From: Pseudoalteromonas galatheae
GTDB taxonomy: Bacteria > Pseudomonadota > Gammaproteobacteria > Enterobacterales > Alteromonadaceae
Length of the DNA stretch: 64,000 nucleotides
Direction: 5' to 3'
NCBI RefSeq assembly: GCF_005886105.2
Contig: NZ_PNCO02000002.1
Coordinates: 744,001-808,000, forward strand
Of the stretch, positions 7,834-16,152 are shown piece by piece; the first letter of the stretch is position 1, and each line of letters opens with the position of its first letter. The notes beneath the pieces are model-generated. The model searched no databases. It saw only the letters and a program-made list of their open reading frames with translations, and was not told the origin of the DNA. The position numbers and the translations under genes were made by a program.

Positions 7834-9804
7834 TTAATGACCAAACTTAATGCGGATCCCTGCATTGATCGTAAATCCGTCGTTACGAGACCAAATATCA
7901 GTTGTCCATCGTCCACTCGGAGCCTGTTGAGTTAGCAATATTGGCTCTTCTTTAGTTTGCCGAACATTGAGCAAGTTCTCAGCATTTAAGAAGTAACTTA
8001 CGTTACCAAGAGTGATTTGACCAAGTAAGCCTAAGTGCCAGTATGCGTCGCTTCTATCACGGTAAGGGTTATTTTCGAGATGCTGTGTACCAGTATAATA
8101 AGCTTCAAAGCCTAGTAGGTGACTGCCATGCTGCTCCCACATAATTACCGCACCAGCAGAATGTGTTGGTGTTAGAGTTAATGGAGTTCGGCCAGTGCCT
8201 AATCCGCTCAGTTTTGTTGCGTCAGTATATAAGTAGCTTCCAGTTATTTTGATGTCATGCCAGCGGTATCGCAAAAGCAATTCTGCGCCACGAATTTCGG
8301 TCTGGCCTGAGTTATTCACTAATCGAACGTGGTTATTTGTATTCGGGCTTTGGGCTTCGATGACCTCAAGTTCAGTGACATTGTCGACATCCGAGGCAAA
8401 CAGGGTGACACTTGTTTCAATGTCATCAAATACATAGCTGAGATCAATAGATGCTGTAGTCGCCAGTTCCTCCTCTAAGTTACTGAAAGGCTCAAGGCGA
8501 GATAGGCCACTGTCTTCAATATCTTCAATAAAAGGTGTCGGCGCAAAGAAGCCTTGACCGTAGGAGCCGCGAATTGTCCAGCTGTTTGGATTGTACAAAA
8601 TGGATGCGCGTGGACTAAACTGAGTGCCGTATTCACTGTGCCAATCGGTTCTGGCGCTTAATGATATTGAAACGTCTTTTTCTGTGTCATAGTCTATCTG
8701 TGAAAATAACCCAGGTACTTGATAGTTATAGTTAAACTCTGAAAAGTCATCAGACTCAAAGCGGTCAGACTGATAAGCTACTCCAACAAGCCAAGCAATA
8801 GCTTCACGATAACCCGATACACTAGATTCAAATAAGTAACTTTCATGGTTATCTGTTTCTTGAGTCATCCCATAAACATGGTCATGCTCCTGATGCATCG
8901 CTGAACCACGAACACTGAGGTTTATTTCTTCACTAAGTGGTTGGTCGAAAATAAAACCGCTATCTAACCTTAATGAGTCTTGGTGTTGAGGAAATGATTC
9001 GCCAGTAGGTAATGTATCCGTTTGTTGCGTACCACCTTCACGATTTTCTTTCATCGCACCAAACGTCCAATAGAGGTTGGCACCGTCTTCATCTTCCCAA
9101 TAAAAACGTGGGCGAACGGTCGCGCGCTCATAGCCTGCTATATCAAGCCAGCCATCCTCATCTAAATCTTGCTGAGCTTGATGATGAAGTCCCAGAGTAA
9201 TTGACGCACGAGTACTTGAGTTCAGTGGGGTTGCAAAATAGGAGGTAATATCTTGACCACTTTTTGATGTTGCATTGAGTAGCACTTCACCTTCAAATTC
9301 ATCCCCTGGTGTACGAGAGATAAGATTAATCACCCCGCCTAAGGCTGATCCACCATACAAAGAAGAAGCTGATCCTTTGATAATTTCAACATTGGCTAAG
9401 TCGGTTGGAGGGATTTGAAGCAACCCAATTGACGCAGTTTGCCCACCATATAATGGCAAACCATCACTAAGTAGCTGGGTATAGCGACCATACAGGCTTT
9501 GCAATCTTATGTTGGCACTGCCTAAAGCAGGAGAGGTATTTTGTACTCGTACACCGCCAGTTTCAGCAACTAGCATAGAAATATTTCCGGGCCGCATTAA
9601 GGCTTTTTCTTGGATTTCTTCATTATTGATAATTTCAGTTCTAGTTGCCGATTCGTTCACGATCCGACCAAGTCGTGACGCGGTTACTTGAATTCTCTCT
9701 ATTTTATTCTGGTTATGTTCGTCATGATGTTGGTGTTCTCCTGCATAAGATACAGACGGGCCAAGTAAGATAGCCAGCGCCACCTTTGAATATTGATTAA
9801 GCAT
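7834..9804 (-). CDS. TonB-dependent outer-membrane receptor with His-rich N-terminus
   Basis: 656 residues. Signal peptide to about residue 21, then a short His-rich stretch (GEHQHHDEHNQ), the TonB box region (IERIQVTASR), a plug domain (about 45-160, with GSASSLYGGSALGGVINL) and a 22-strand barrel ending in FTINAGIRIKFGH. This is the FepA/CirA-like class of about 650 residues. Ligand unknown. The His-rich stretch and the upstream CopL-like Cys-rich gene point to a metal such as copper or zinc rather than a sugar; that is inference. It is the second gene of a possible two-gene leftward unit with 10081-10449, with about 275 bases between them. Confidence 0.88.
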   Translation of the reverse strand: MLNQYSKVALAILLGPSVSYAGEHQHHDEHNQNKIERIQVTASRLGRIVNESATRTEIINNEEIQEKALMRPGNISMLVAETGGVRVQNTSPALGSANIRLQSLYGRYTQLLSDGLPLYGGQTASIGLLQIPPTDLANVEIIKGSASSLYGGSALGGVINLISRTPGDEFEGEVLLNATSKSGQDITSYFATPLNSSTRASITLGLHHQAQQDLDEDGWLDIAGYERATVRPRFYWEDEDGANLYWTFGAMKENREGGTQQTDTLPTGESFPQHQDSLRLDSGFIFDQPLSEEINLSVRGSAMHQEHDHVYGMTQETDNHESYLFESSVSGYREAIAWLVGVAYQSDRFESDDFSEFNYNYQVPGLFSQIDYDTEKDVSISLSARTDWHSEYGTQFSPRASILYNPNSWTIRGSYGQGFFAPTPFIEDIEDSGLSRLEPFSNLEEELATTASIDLSYVFDDIETSVTLFASDVDNVTELEVIEAQSPNTNNHVRLVNNSGQTEIRGAELLLRYRWHDIKITGSYLYTDATKLSGLGTGRTPLTLTPTHSAGAVIMWEQHGSHLLGFEAYYTGTQHLENNPYRDRSDAYWHLGLLGQITLGNVSYFLNAENLLNVRQTKEEPILLTQQAPSGRWTTDIWSRNDGFTINAGIRIKFGH

Positions 9805-9903
9805 GTTTTACCTCAGGTAATGCAAAACACTGCGAAGTTTTTTATTAGTTTAATACCAGCTCAAATTGAGGAGAAAACCTGACGCGAGCTACGTTAAAGG
9901 CTT

Positions 9904-9926
9904 ATTATTTAGAACGACTAAATAAT
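9904..9926. repeat. 9-bp perfect inverted repeat in the receptor leader region
   Basis: ATTATTTAG - AACGA - CTAAATAAT, a perfect hairpin in the 275-base gap upstream of the TonB receptor. A second looser pairing (CTTGGCGATA near 9970 with TATCGACAAG near 10000) lies in the same gap. It could be an intergenic repeat or a leader structure; no known riboswitch core was recognised. Confidence 0.45.
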
Positions 9927-10080
9927 ATTTTCGCCTTGCCCACATGGGTGTAGATACCTTGGCGATAGCAGGGTGCGGTAGCTGTGTTATCGACAAGATT
10001 TTTTCGCCTCAAAATAAACCGCTTAATTAAGTCAATTGGTATAACTTTCGCAGCATATAAATTAAATTTTTAGTAAGAAT

Positions 10081-10449
10081 TTAGTTTGGCTGTAGCCTAA
10101 GCGGTAAAATAGGAGGCCGATAGAATGAGGTCGCAATACTATGAATATCTGGAGTCGGAGTCGATCGTACAGGACCACCAAAACGAATGAGTTCTGAGGA
10201 AATAGGGTTTATAGGAATGTATGCAAAGGTTGCACAGGTGTTTTCTGGGCAAATGCAATCGTTTTCGCAGCAATCTGTGTCACAACAATCATCTGCACCT
10301 TGCTGGTATTCGTTTTGAGATTCAAATGTGATTGATTGCGTGATAATAATGTCATCATCAGGTACAAAAAAGGGAGATGCTAATGCTTGCCCAACAAAGG
10401 CAACCAAGATTGTCATCATAATAAGTAGTTTTGACATTCCCTTACACAT
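10081..10449 (-). CDS. Small exported Cys-rich protein, CopL-like
   Basis: 122 residues from ATG 10449 (a second ATG at 10437 has poorer spacing). A hydrophobic segment (SKLLIMMTILVAFVGQALA) acts as signal peptide, followed by a Cys cluster DDCCDTDCCENDCICPENTC with seven Cys within about 20 residues, and a Pro-rich tail. The pattern is like CopL/DUF2946-type small metal-binding proteins found beside copper genes and copper-type TonB receptors. It is upstream of the His-rich TonB receptor on the same strand. Copper or other thiophilic metal binding is inferred from the Cys cluster and neighbour; the family name is not certain. Confidence 0.6.
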   Translation of the reverse strand: MCKGMSKLLIMMTILVAFVGQALASPFFVPDDDIIITQSITFESQNEYQQGADDCCDTDCCENDCICPENTCATFAYIPINPISSELIRFGGPVRSTPTPDIHSIATSFYRPPILPLRLQPN

Positions 10450-10614
10450 AATAATCTCAACTCGAAACTGCTGCACATTGTAGGGAATAATTTTATATAA
10501 GTGAAGCGTATCGGAGACGATAAATGAGCGCTGATTATAAAAGCCTGTGGCGTAGCGATACTAAAAAGTTAAGAAAGGCTGTTTATTATCCAATATGAAC
10601 TCAGGTTTTGGGTC

Positions 10615-10639
10615 AAGGTGGAGTTATTCCACCTTTTTT
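10615..10639 (+). terminator. Hairpin with T-tract
   Basis: AAGGTGGA - GTTAT - TCCACCTT followed by TTTT. The T-tract is on the plus strand, although the genes on both sides are on the minus strand, so it may be a remnant or act only weakly for the lipoprotein gene. Confidence 0.5.
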
Positions 10640-10672
10640 GAAATACGTATAGCGACTTAAAAATTATGTAAA

Positions 10673-11428
10673 TTAGAAAGTAAATTTCAGATCTCTAATA
10701 ACTCTTGATTGGATACCTCTAATCAAGCTATTTTCTTTAAGTTCACCGTTAAAATGACCTGTTCTAACTCTCTGAATTTCCATGTCAAATTCACATGGTT
10801 TTGAAGTTGTAATCTGTTCTAGATCTATGAGGCCAGCGCTTTTTGCATTGAATGTATTGTTGGTCGAGTTTCCAAACTGTGTTGAGAAAGAGCCAGTCAC
10901 TAACCCGCCCGTATTATTTGAACATGCATAGTTAACGATAAGGGATGCGTCACTAGCTGAGTCTATTCCATCAATATGAATTTCAATATTTTCATCATAT
11001 CGAAAAGTTTTCTTTGCTTCGGGGGTAAGTACCAAAAAGCCCAAAGGAAGCTCAACAGACGCTGAAGCATTTGCTTCTTTCTTGCGATCTAACTGGATCG
11101 TATATAGGCTGTTACCAGTTACAACTGAGGATCTGCCCTCGTAATCAATATCTAGAATGTCAGTATCTTTAGTCAATTGGATTGTCTGACCATTTACGAT
11201 CGCTCTTAGTGTATCGCCTTCGCTTAAGTTTACATTAGAGCCGAACGAGTCCCCGACGTTTAGCTCAGCCACAATTCGGGCTCTCTCTCCATTTGAAGTT
11301 ATTGATATATCGGCACTAATTGCATTTGTTTTCAGCAGATCAGATTCTGTCTCAGATGTACAAGCCGTAAGCAATGTGCTGATACTGGCTGCGGTTATAA
11401 GTAACAGAGAAGATTTGGTTGATTTCAT
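10673..11428 (-). CDS. Lipoprotein of unknown function
   Basis: 251 residues. A lipobox LLTAC near residue 23 predicts a lipid-anchored protein; the following Ser marks it for the outer membrane rather than retention. The rest is Ser/Thr/Asn-rich with alternating beta-type segments and two further Cys (about residues 169 and 213) that could pair. I do not recognise a family. It is monocistronic as far as can be seen, between the CopL-like gene and the M48 operon. Confidence 0.7.
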   Translation of the reverse strand: MKSTKSSLLLITAASISTLLTACTSETESDLLKTNAISADISITSNGERARIVAELNVGDSFGSNVNLSEGDTLRAIVNGQTIQLTKDTDILDIDYEGRSSVVTGNSLYTIQLDRKKEANASASVELPLGFLVLTPEAKKTFRYDENIEIHIDGIDSASDASLIVNYACSNNTGGLVTGSFSTQFGNSTNNTFNAKSAGLIDLEQITTSKPCEFDMEIQRVRTGHFNGELKENSLIRGIQSRVIRDLKFTF

Positions 11429-11589
11429 TTTTTACCCGTGATTCATTTAAAGGCAGATTTTCCAACTTAGAAACAGCGATGGCAAGTTAAAAAATGTAAT
11501 AGGGTTGTACGGTAAAAGGAAATAATCACTGTTGTTTGCAGGGGGATTTAACAATTTTTTGGTATCTCAGTGCTATTTTCGTTTACGGG

Positions 11590-12363
11590 TCACGGGGTTT
11601 GTTTGAGCTGCTCGATGCGTTGCTCAAAGCTTGGGTGTGTGCTTAACCAACTATGCTGTTCGTCGCTTTCTTTTGCGAGTTTTTCGAATATAGAGATCAT
11701 CGCATTACTATTACCATACAGCGCAATTAGCTTTTCTTGTGCGTACAAATCAGCCTCGAGCTCAGCTTGTTGAGAGTAATTTTGGTTGATACCTAACATT
11801 GCGCCTTGCATCATAAGATCTGATAGCGCAGAGATGTCACCCAATACGACACTCAAACTGACAAATACGATAGACGAGCTTACAAGTGATTCCATTACGT
11901 GATTATGCTCCACATGACCAATCTCGTGGAGTAACACAGCACTAAGCTCTTGCTGAGTTGTTGCCAGTTCGACCATGTTGTCTGTGATCACAATGGTACC
12001 ATTGGCCAGAGCCATGGCGTTGGCTTTATCTTTCCACTGCCTAAGTTCAAGTTTAAACTCACGTTCACTCGATGCATTGGCGCCAAGCAATGAGACAAAT
12101 AGGGCTCGGGTCTCTTGCTGTTTGATTTCACTTAATTTTGATTCAGAGAATTCCGAATTATCCAGCTCGTTTAGGCTACCTTCGTCGATGACTTGGTAGA
12201 TTGGTTTGGGCAATGAGGCTGAGATTTCTTCAGCGAAGTAAGGCACACCTTTGGTATAAAACTGATAACCACTAAATAAAACGACCACAACCGTGGCCGC
12301 TATAATCCAAAGCCAATGAGTTTGCTTAGACTGTTTGATTCTGCTGTGTATCTTTGAGCTCAT
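11590..12363 (-). CDS. M48-family membrane metalloprotease
   Basis: 257 residues. One N-terminal membrane helix (about 17-33) then a peptidase M48 domain with the zinc motif HEIGH (His146, Glu147, His150) and the third ligand region AELEADLYAQE near residue 203. This resembles the short HtpX/BepA-like proteases of envelope quality control. Its start overlaps the end of the TM2 gene by about 38 bases, so the two are translated together. It is the last gene of the leftward operon DUF4177 - YidD - TM2 - M48. A decayed duplicate of its 3' end is at 3427-3590. Confidence 0.88.
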   Translation of the reverse strand: MSSKIHSRIKQSKQTHWLWIIAATVVVVLFSGYQFYTKGVPYFAEEISASLPKPIYQVIDEGSLNELDNSEFSESKLSEIKQQETRALFVSLLGANASSEREFKLELRQWKDKANAMALANGTIVITDNMVELATTQQELSAVLLHEIGHVEHNHVMESLVSSSIVFVSLSVVLGDISALSDLMMQGAMLGINQNYSQQAELEADLYAQEKLIALYGNSNAMISIFEKLAKESDEQHSWLSTHPSFEQRIEQLKQTP

Positions 12364-12712
12364 CTAGTACTTCTCGCATCACATCGATGTTGTATTTTCT
12401 CACTATTTTTTGGCTATTAAATAACTGAGGTAGCTCAATTAAACACACTAAAATTAGTAGTATCCAGCCATAAAAGAGAATAAACACAAGCCCTAATAGC
12501 ATTAAAGTGAGGTTAATTGCACCTCGTGCTGTTTTTCCTAGATAAAAGTGATGTAAACCTGCGGCAAAAAAGTAATTGAGTACCGCGTAGGTATCAGGAT
12601 CTTTTACTAGCTGTTCTTCCAGTTGGTAGTACTGCTTGCGCGCTTCAGGACTTAGCTGAGCAACTTGGTTTCTCAACGCCTCTTCTTGTTCTCTTAATGC
12701 TATTTCGTCCAT
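12326..12712 (-). CDS. TM2-domain-like membrane protein
   Basis: 128 residues. An N-terminal charged helical part (residues 1-40) precedes a TM2-type unit: YAVLNYFFAAGLHHFYLGKTARG, a turn, then a second helix (INLTLMLLGLVFILFYGWILL). The GLHHFYLG stretch is the hallmark of TM2 domains. Function of the family is not established. It is in an operon with an M48 protease, overlapping its start, and the YidD-like gene 19 bases upstream, which suggests a membrane-protein quality role. Confidence 0.8.
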   Translation of the reverse strand: MDEIALREQEEALRNQVAQLSPEARKQYYQLEEQLVKDPDTYAVLNYFFAAGLHHFYLGKTARGAINLTLMLLGLVFILFYGWILLILVCLIELPQLFNSQKIVRKYNIDVMREVLDELKDTQQNQTV

Positions 12713-12731
12713 GCAAACTCCTAGGATTAGG

Positions 12732-12956
12732 TTACGGTAGGGGATCTGACTTTACTTCAATACAATCTGGGTCATTGCAGCGCCTAATCCGACAAAAGCC
12801 GATACGCACGCCTTTAAAGAAGCCGTACTTTTCGATTGCTTGATAAGTATATTCAGAACATGACGGCGTAAAGTTACAACTTATATTGAAGTGGGCTTTT
12901 GCTCCACCATTCGCTTGATAGCGGCGAATGGCAGACAGAGCAAAGTGTTTAAGCAC
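12732..12956 (-). CDS. yidD: YidD-like membrane protein insertion factor
   Basis: 74 residues with the conserved Cys pattern of YidD (CNFTPSCSEYTYQAIEKYG and GFCRIRRCNDPDC). The family aids YidC/Sec membrane insertion in a non-essential way and is normally encoded between rnpA and yidC. Here it is in a different operon, so this is probably a second paralogue. It overlaps the DUF4177 gene upstream by 8 bases. Confidence 0.85.
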   Translation of the reverse strand: MLKHFALSAIRRYQANGGAKAHFNISCNFTPSCSEYTYQAIEKYGFFKGVRIGFCRIRRCNDPDCIEVKSDPLP

Positions 12957-13173
12957 GCTTACGGCCCAGTGTTAAAATCACGGCTTCGCGGCTCCAAAAT
13001 AACATAAAACGTTTGTTTTCGATAACTTGGAAAACAAGTTGCCAGCCATCTTGCGCTTCCATATTTAAAGTTGCTTCAAGCTTTTTTAACGGTAATCCAC
13101 TTGAGCCAAGTAACAGTGTGCCGCAGCCACCTTCAACTACATGGATAACTTTATATTCGTCGTATTGGGTCAT
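12949..13173 (-). CDS. DUF4177 family small protein
   Basis: 74 residues: an N-terminal YDEYKVIHVVE strand, LEATLNMEAQDGWQLVFQVIEN in the middle and a strand ending AVILTLGRK. The GWQL pattern is typical of DUF4177. Function unknown. It is the first gene of the leftward operon DUF4177-YidD-TM2-M48. Confidence 0.75.
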   Translation of the reverse strand: MTQYDEYKVIHVVEGGCGTLLLGSSGLPLKKLEATLNMEAQDGWQLVFQVIENKRFMLFWSREAVILTLGRKRA

Positions 13174-13283
13174 AATACATCCCTGATTTAATTAGAATAA
13201 GTGAGATTTAATTCTATAGTAGCCAAGTAATCGCGACAATAGCGATTTCGTTGTTATTTTTTTAATTACAACAAAGTTTGATA

Positions 13284-14003
13284 TTACTCATGAATAAAGC
13301 AAGATGTTGCCCCGAGCGACCACTCTACAACGGCTTCGGCATGAAGTTTAGTCGTGTCATAAAGAGGGACTTGAGTATGCCCTTGCTGAACGAGCAAACC
13401 TATTTCTGTGCAACCTAAAATAATCCCTTCAGCCCCTTGTTGATAGAGTGAATTGATGATGTCTAGATAAGTTTGCCTTGAGCTTGCGTTGACTTCACCG
13501 CGACATAATTCGTCATAAATGATGTTGTGAACTAAAGCTTGTTGGTCCCCATCAGGTGTTATGACCTCAATGCCATGAAGGTCTTGTAATCGTGCTTTAT
13601 AAAAGTCTTGCTGCATCGTAAATCTCGTACCTAACAGCGCGATGCGTTTTACGCCGTCATCTTTAAGTCGCTTCGCGGTTGCGTCGGCAATATGCAGTAC
13701 AGGCAATCCTGACGCTGCGCTAATTTCACCTGAAATTTTATGCATAGTGTTGGTACAGATCACAATGGCATCAGAGCCTGCAAGCTTCAACGAAGTAGCC
13801 GCACCTGCCAAAATGGTGGTCATTCTTTGCCAATCACCAGCTGTTTGTAGCTCAGCAATTTCGGCAAAGTCGACGCTATACAAGCAAAGCTTGGCACTGT
13901 GTAGCCCGCCAAGCTTTGCTTTAACGGTTTGGTTGATAAGCTGGTAGTAGCTTTGTGTTGACTCCCAACTCATGCCGCCAATTAGCCCAAGTTGTCTCAT
14001 CAT
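13284..14003 (-). CDS. Aspartate/glutamate racemase family protein
   Basis: 239 residues. PLP-independent racemase fold with the two catalytic Cys in VICTNTMHK and ILGCTEIGLL and the N-terminal GLIGGMSWEST. I chose ATG 14003 because GAGGAG lies five bases upstream; an upstream in-frame start at 14042 has no ribosome site. These enzymes interconvert D/L-Asp or Glu, or act on other amino acids, for the cell wall or signalling. It stands alone. Confidence 0.9.
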   Translation of the reverse strand: MMRQLGLIGGMSWESTQSYYQLINQTVKAKLGGLHSAKLCLYSVDFAEIAELQTAGDWQRMTTILAGAATSLKLAGSDAIVICTNTMHKISGEISAASGLPVLHIADATAKRLKDDGVKRIALLGTRFTMQQDFYKARLQDLHGIEVITPDGDQQALVHNIIYDELCRGEVNASSRQTYLDIINSLYQQGAEGIILGCTEIGLLVQQGHTQVPLYDTTKLHAEAVVEWSLGATSCFIHE

Positions 14004-14359
14004 ATTGACTCCTCTATTAGCCGTAAGACTAATATAGCGCATCTGATATTAATAGAATTACCGCTATAATTAATTTAATGGGTAAAATAGCGTATCAGGT
14101 TCGTTAGAAGTTTTTCACTTAGAAGGGCTGAATAGCAAAGTGTTTGGCTTGACTATAGAAATGAAAGTACCTTGAGATCTCAGGATGAGAGAGCGGAGCG
14201 TAGAAAGTTATTTCCTGCTTCAAAGAGCACGTATTATTAATATAACTCGCCCATTTGCAAACTTGCTCAGACAAAGTGAAATTGTCACATTGTTAAAGTT
14301 GACAAAGTCATATTGGGTTATTAATGTTTCCTTTTTGAAAACAAAAAGGGAAAGTAAGA

Positions 14360-14794
14360 ATGTTGGTTAAACTTTTCGCTACATTGGTGGCAAGCATAAC
14401 GCTTCTATGTTCGGCTTCTGCAAACGCAGAAATTGCAGTGGGTGGCGGTTATCAATATGGTGGCGTACTTGGGCTAAAACTCTCGAAAACAACAGGTGAC
14501 CATGTCATGTTTGCCTCAATAGGTTTAGTTGGAGGTGCCTTGGGTTATCAATACGTGCTTACTGCAGACCGTAAACACACGATAGGCTTAGTGTTAGGAA
14601 GTGAGGCAATAACAAGTGAAAAAGGCTTTGCTGCACTAACGTATAACTATTTTACTCAGGGGGCAGATAAACCAGGTTGGACTTGGGGTGGCAGCGCGGG
14701 TGTTAGGCGAGAGGATGAAGGCGGATCTTTTGCAAATATCGGCGACACTGATACAAAAGCGTTGGTTGGTCTTCATTTAGGCTATCGCTTCTAA
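14360..14794 (+). CDS. Small outer-membrane beta-barrel-like protein
   Basis: 144 residues. Signal peptide to about residue 23 (SASANA-EIAV) then alternating beta strands rich in Gly and aromatics, ending in LVGLHLGYRF. A C-terminal Phe after alternating hydrophobics is the BAM signature of outer-membrane barrels; the size fits an 8-strand barrel. Function unknown. A GC hairpin (14803-14824) follows and may end transcription. Confidence 0.6.
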   Translation: MLVKLFATLVASITLLCSASANAEIAVGGGYQYGGVLGLKLSKTTGDHVMFASIGLVGGALGYQYVLTADRKHTIGLVLGSEAITSEKGFAALTYNYFTQGADKPGWTWGGSAGVRREDEGGSFANIGDTDTKALVGLHLGYRF

Positions 14795-14864
14795 GAAGAT
14801 AAAGGGAGCTTTATATTGCTCCCTGTTACTTCAAGTTCGGTTATAACTCCTGACGGCAAATGTG

Positions 14865-16004
14865 TTAACTCATTAGAGGTGTTACCTTCCGGTTTTTCTT
14901 ACTCTTGTGTCTTTTGCGCTTTCTTTTCCACCATAAATATAGCCCGGTAAAACCAAGTAATACGGGGGCGAGTCCCATAATGCACCAAATTATTTTACTG
15001 GTAAGCCCTGCAAAGTGGCCAAAGTGGAGTTTTCTAAAACTGTCAATTACCCTGTCTAAAGTAGACGCCGTTCGAATATCGTAGGCAAAGGTTTGTTTAC
15101 CAGATTGCGCATCAAAGCTAACCGTTGCTGCATAGTTACTAATGAACGGGTTGGCATCGGCCACGCTGCCAAAAATGGTAATGTTGGTTTGCTCTGGCTC
15201 AAATGGAAATAGCCAGTAGGTCGGTTTAAGTCCGTCAACCGCACGATGGCTTTGGGTCATCATGGCATCAAAATCTAATGCGTGGTTAAACATTGTGTGA
15301 GTGACAATATGGTGCTCATCTTCTTGATGCTCAAAAGCCTCGTGGTAATACTCCACTGCATTAAAGTAAACGCCAGTAATGCCAAGCGCGAGTAATACCG
15401 GCGCACTCCATATACCAATTACCTTATGCAGGTCGCTCATAACGACGAGTCGAGGAGCTTGTCGTCTAAAGCTAAAGAATCGCCGCCAAAAGCGCCTGTA
15501 TATCACTAAGCCGGACACACCAAGCAAAGTAAAAAGTATGGCAACAACTAAACCGATAACGACACCCATGTGTGGAAAGGTTTTGCTCACATCATCAAGT
15601 AGTAAGGTGTAATGTAGGTGGAGAATAAAATCAGTAAAGTCGCTGTGAATACCCACAGGCTCGCTTAGCATTTTGCCTGCGTACGGATCTAGATACGTTT
15701 TAAACCACGTGTCTGTGCCATGCTTTAATAAATAGACTCGATCAGCTTCGTAGCCGTCATCGAATATTTCCCAGCTACCAATTTCATAATTTGGATGGAT
15801 GTCTGCGACATAGTTAACGAGCGCCTTCATGGGCTGACGTTGGACGTCTTGATCCTGGTAAGTCAATGTCGCTTGTGTTGGAAGTAATAGGCTATCTATC
15901 TCGAATTTAAACACCAACATGCTACCTGTGACTGACATAACGGCGAGCGGTAATATCGCGATTAATGCCATTGCACTGTGCCATTTAAATAGTGTTTTAC
16001 GCAT
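14865..16004 (-). CDS. PepSY-associated membrane protein (siderophore-linked)
   Basis: 379 residues from ATG 16004, which has AAGGA six bases upstream; an earlier in-frame start at 16088 would run through the REP palindrome and is unlikely. Four membrane helices (N-terminal about 12-32; LVVAILFTLLGVSGLVIY; SAPVLLALGITGVYF; IMGLAPVLLGFTGLYLWW) surround periplasmic PepSY regions, ending in a basic tail. This family is found next to siderophore receptors and is thought to act in reduction or release of ferric siderophores at the inner membrane. The TonB siderophore receptor is directly upstream, supporting that role. Confidence 0.85.
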   Translation of the reverse strand: MRKTLFKWHSAMALIAILPLAVMSVTGSMLVFKFEIDSLLLPTQATLTYQDQDVQRQPMKALVNYVADIHPNYEIGSWEIFDDGYEADRVYLLKHGTDTWFKTYLDPYAGKMLSEPVGIHSDFTDFILHLHYTLLLDDVSKTFPHMGVVIGLVVAILFTLLGVSGLVIYRRFWRRFFSFRRQAPRLVVMSDLHKVIGIWSAPVLLALGITGVYFNAVEYYHEAFEHQEDEHHIVTHTMFNHALDFDAMMTQSHRAVDGLKPTYWLFPFEPEQTNITIFGSVADANPFISNYAATVSFDAQSGKQTFAYDIRTASTLDRVIDSFRKLHFGHFAGLTSKIIWCIMGLAPVLLGFTGLYLWWKRKRKRHKSKKNRKVTPLMS

Positions 16005-16058
16005 TGTTTTCCTTTGATTTAAAGCTAAATAAGAATGAACAAAGAGATGAATTAACAG

Positions 16059-16102
16059 GGACACCCACCTTAATGCTTGCAGGCGCATTAAGGTGGGTGT
16101 CC
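16059..16102. repeat. REP-like palindrome with perfect 18-bp arms
   Basis: GGACACCCACCTTAATGC, an 8-base loop, then its exact complement. It lies between the siderophore receptor and the PepSY gene and could stop or attenuate transcription between them. It is the clearest member of the GACACCCAC family in the window. Confidence 0.8.
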
Positions 16103-16152
16103 GTTTAAATCTTTCAGTCTATGTCCTTCCGTAAACTCTCCTATATGAGTGA

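Noticed and set aside
9805..10080. Possible cobalamin riboswitch upstream of a TonB receptor
   Set aside because: The expected GCCACTG B12 box and core are not found on either strand; only generic hairpins are seen.
14185..14370. 61-residue frame before the outer-membrane protein
   Set aside because: No ribosome site, no family resemblance and it overlaps the next gene; likely chance.
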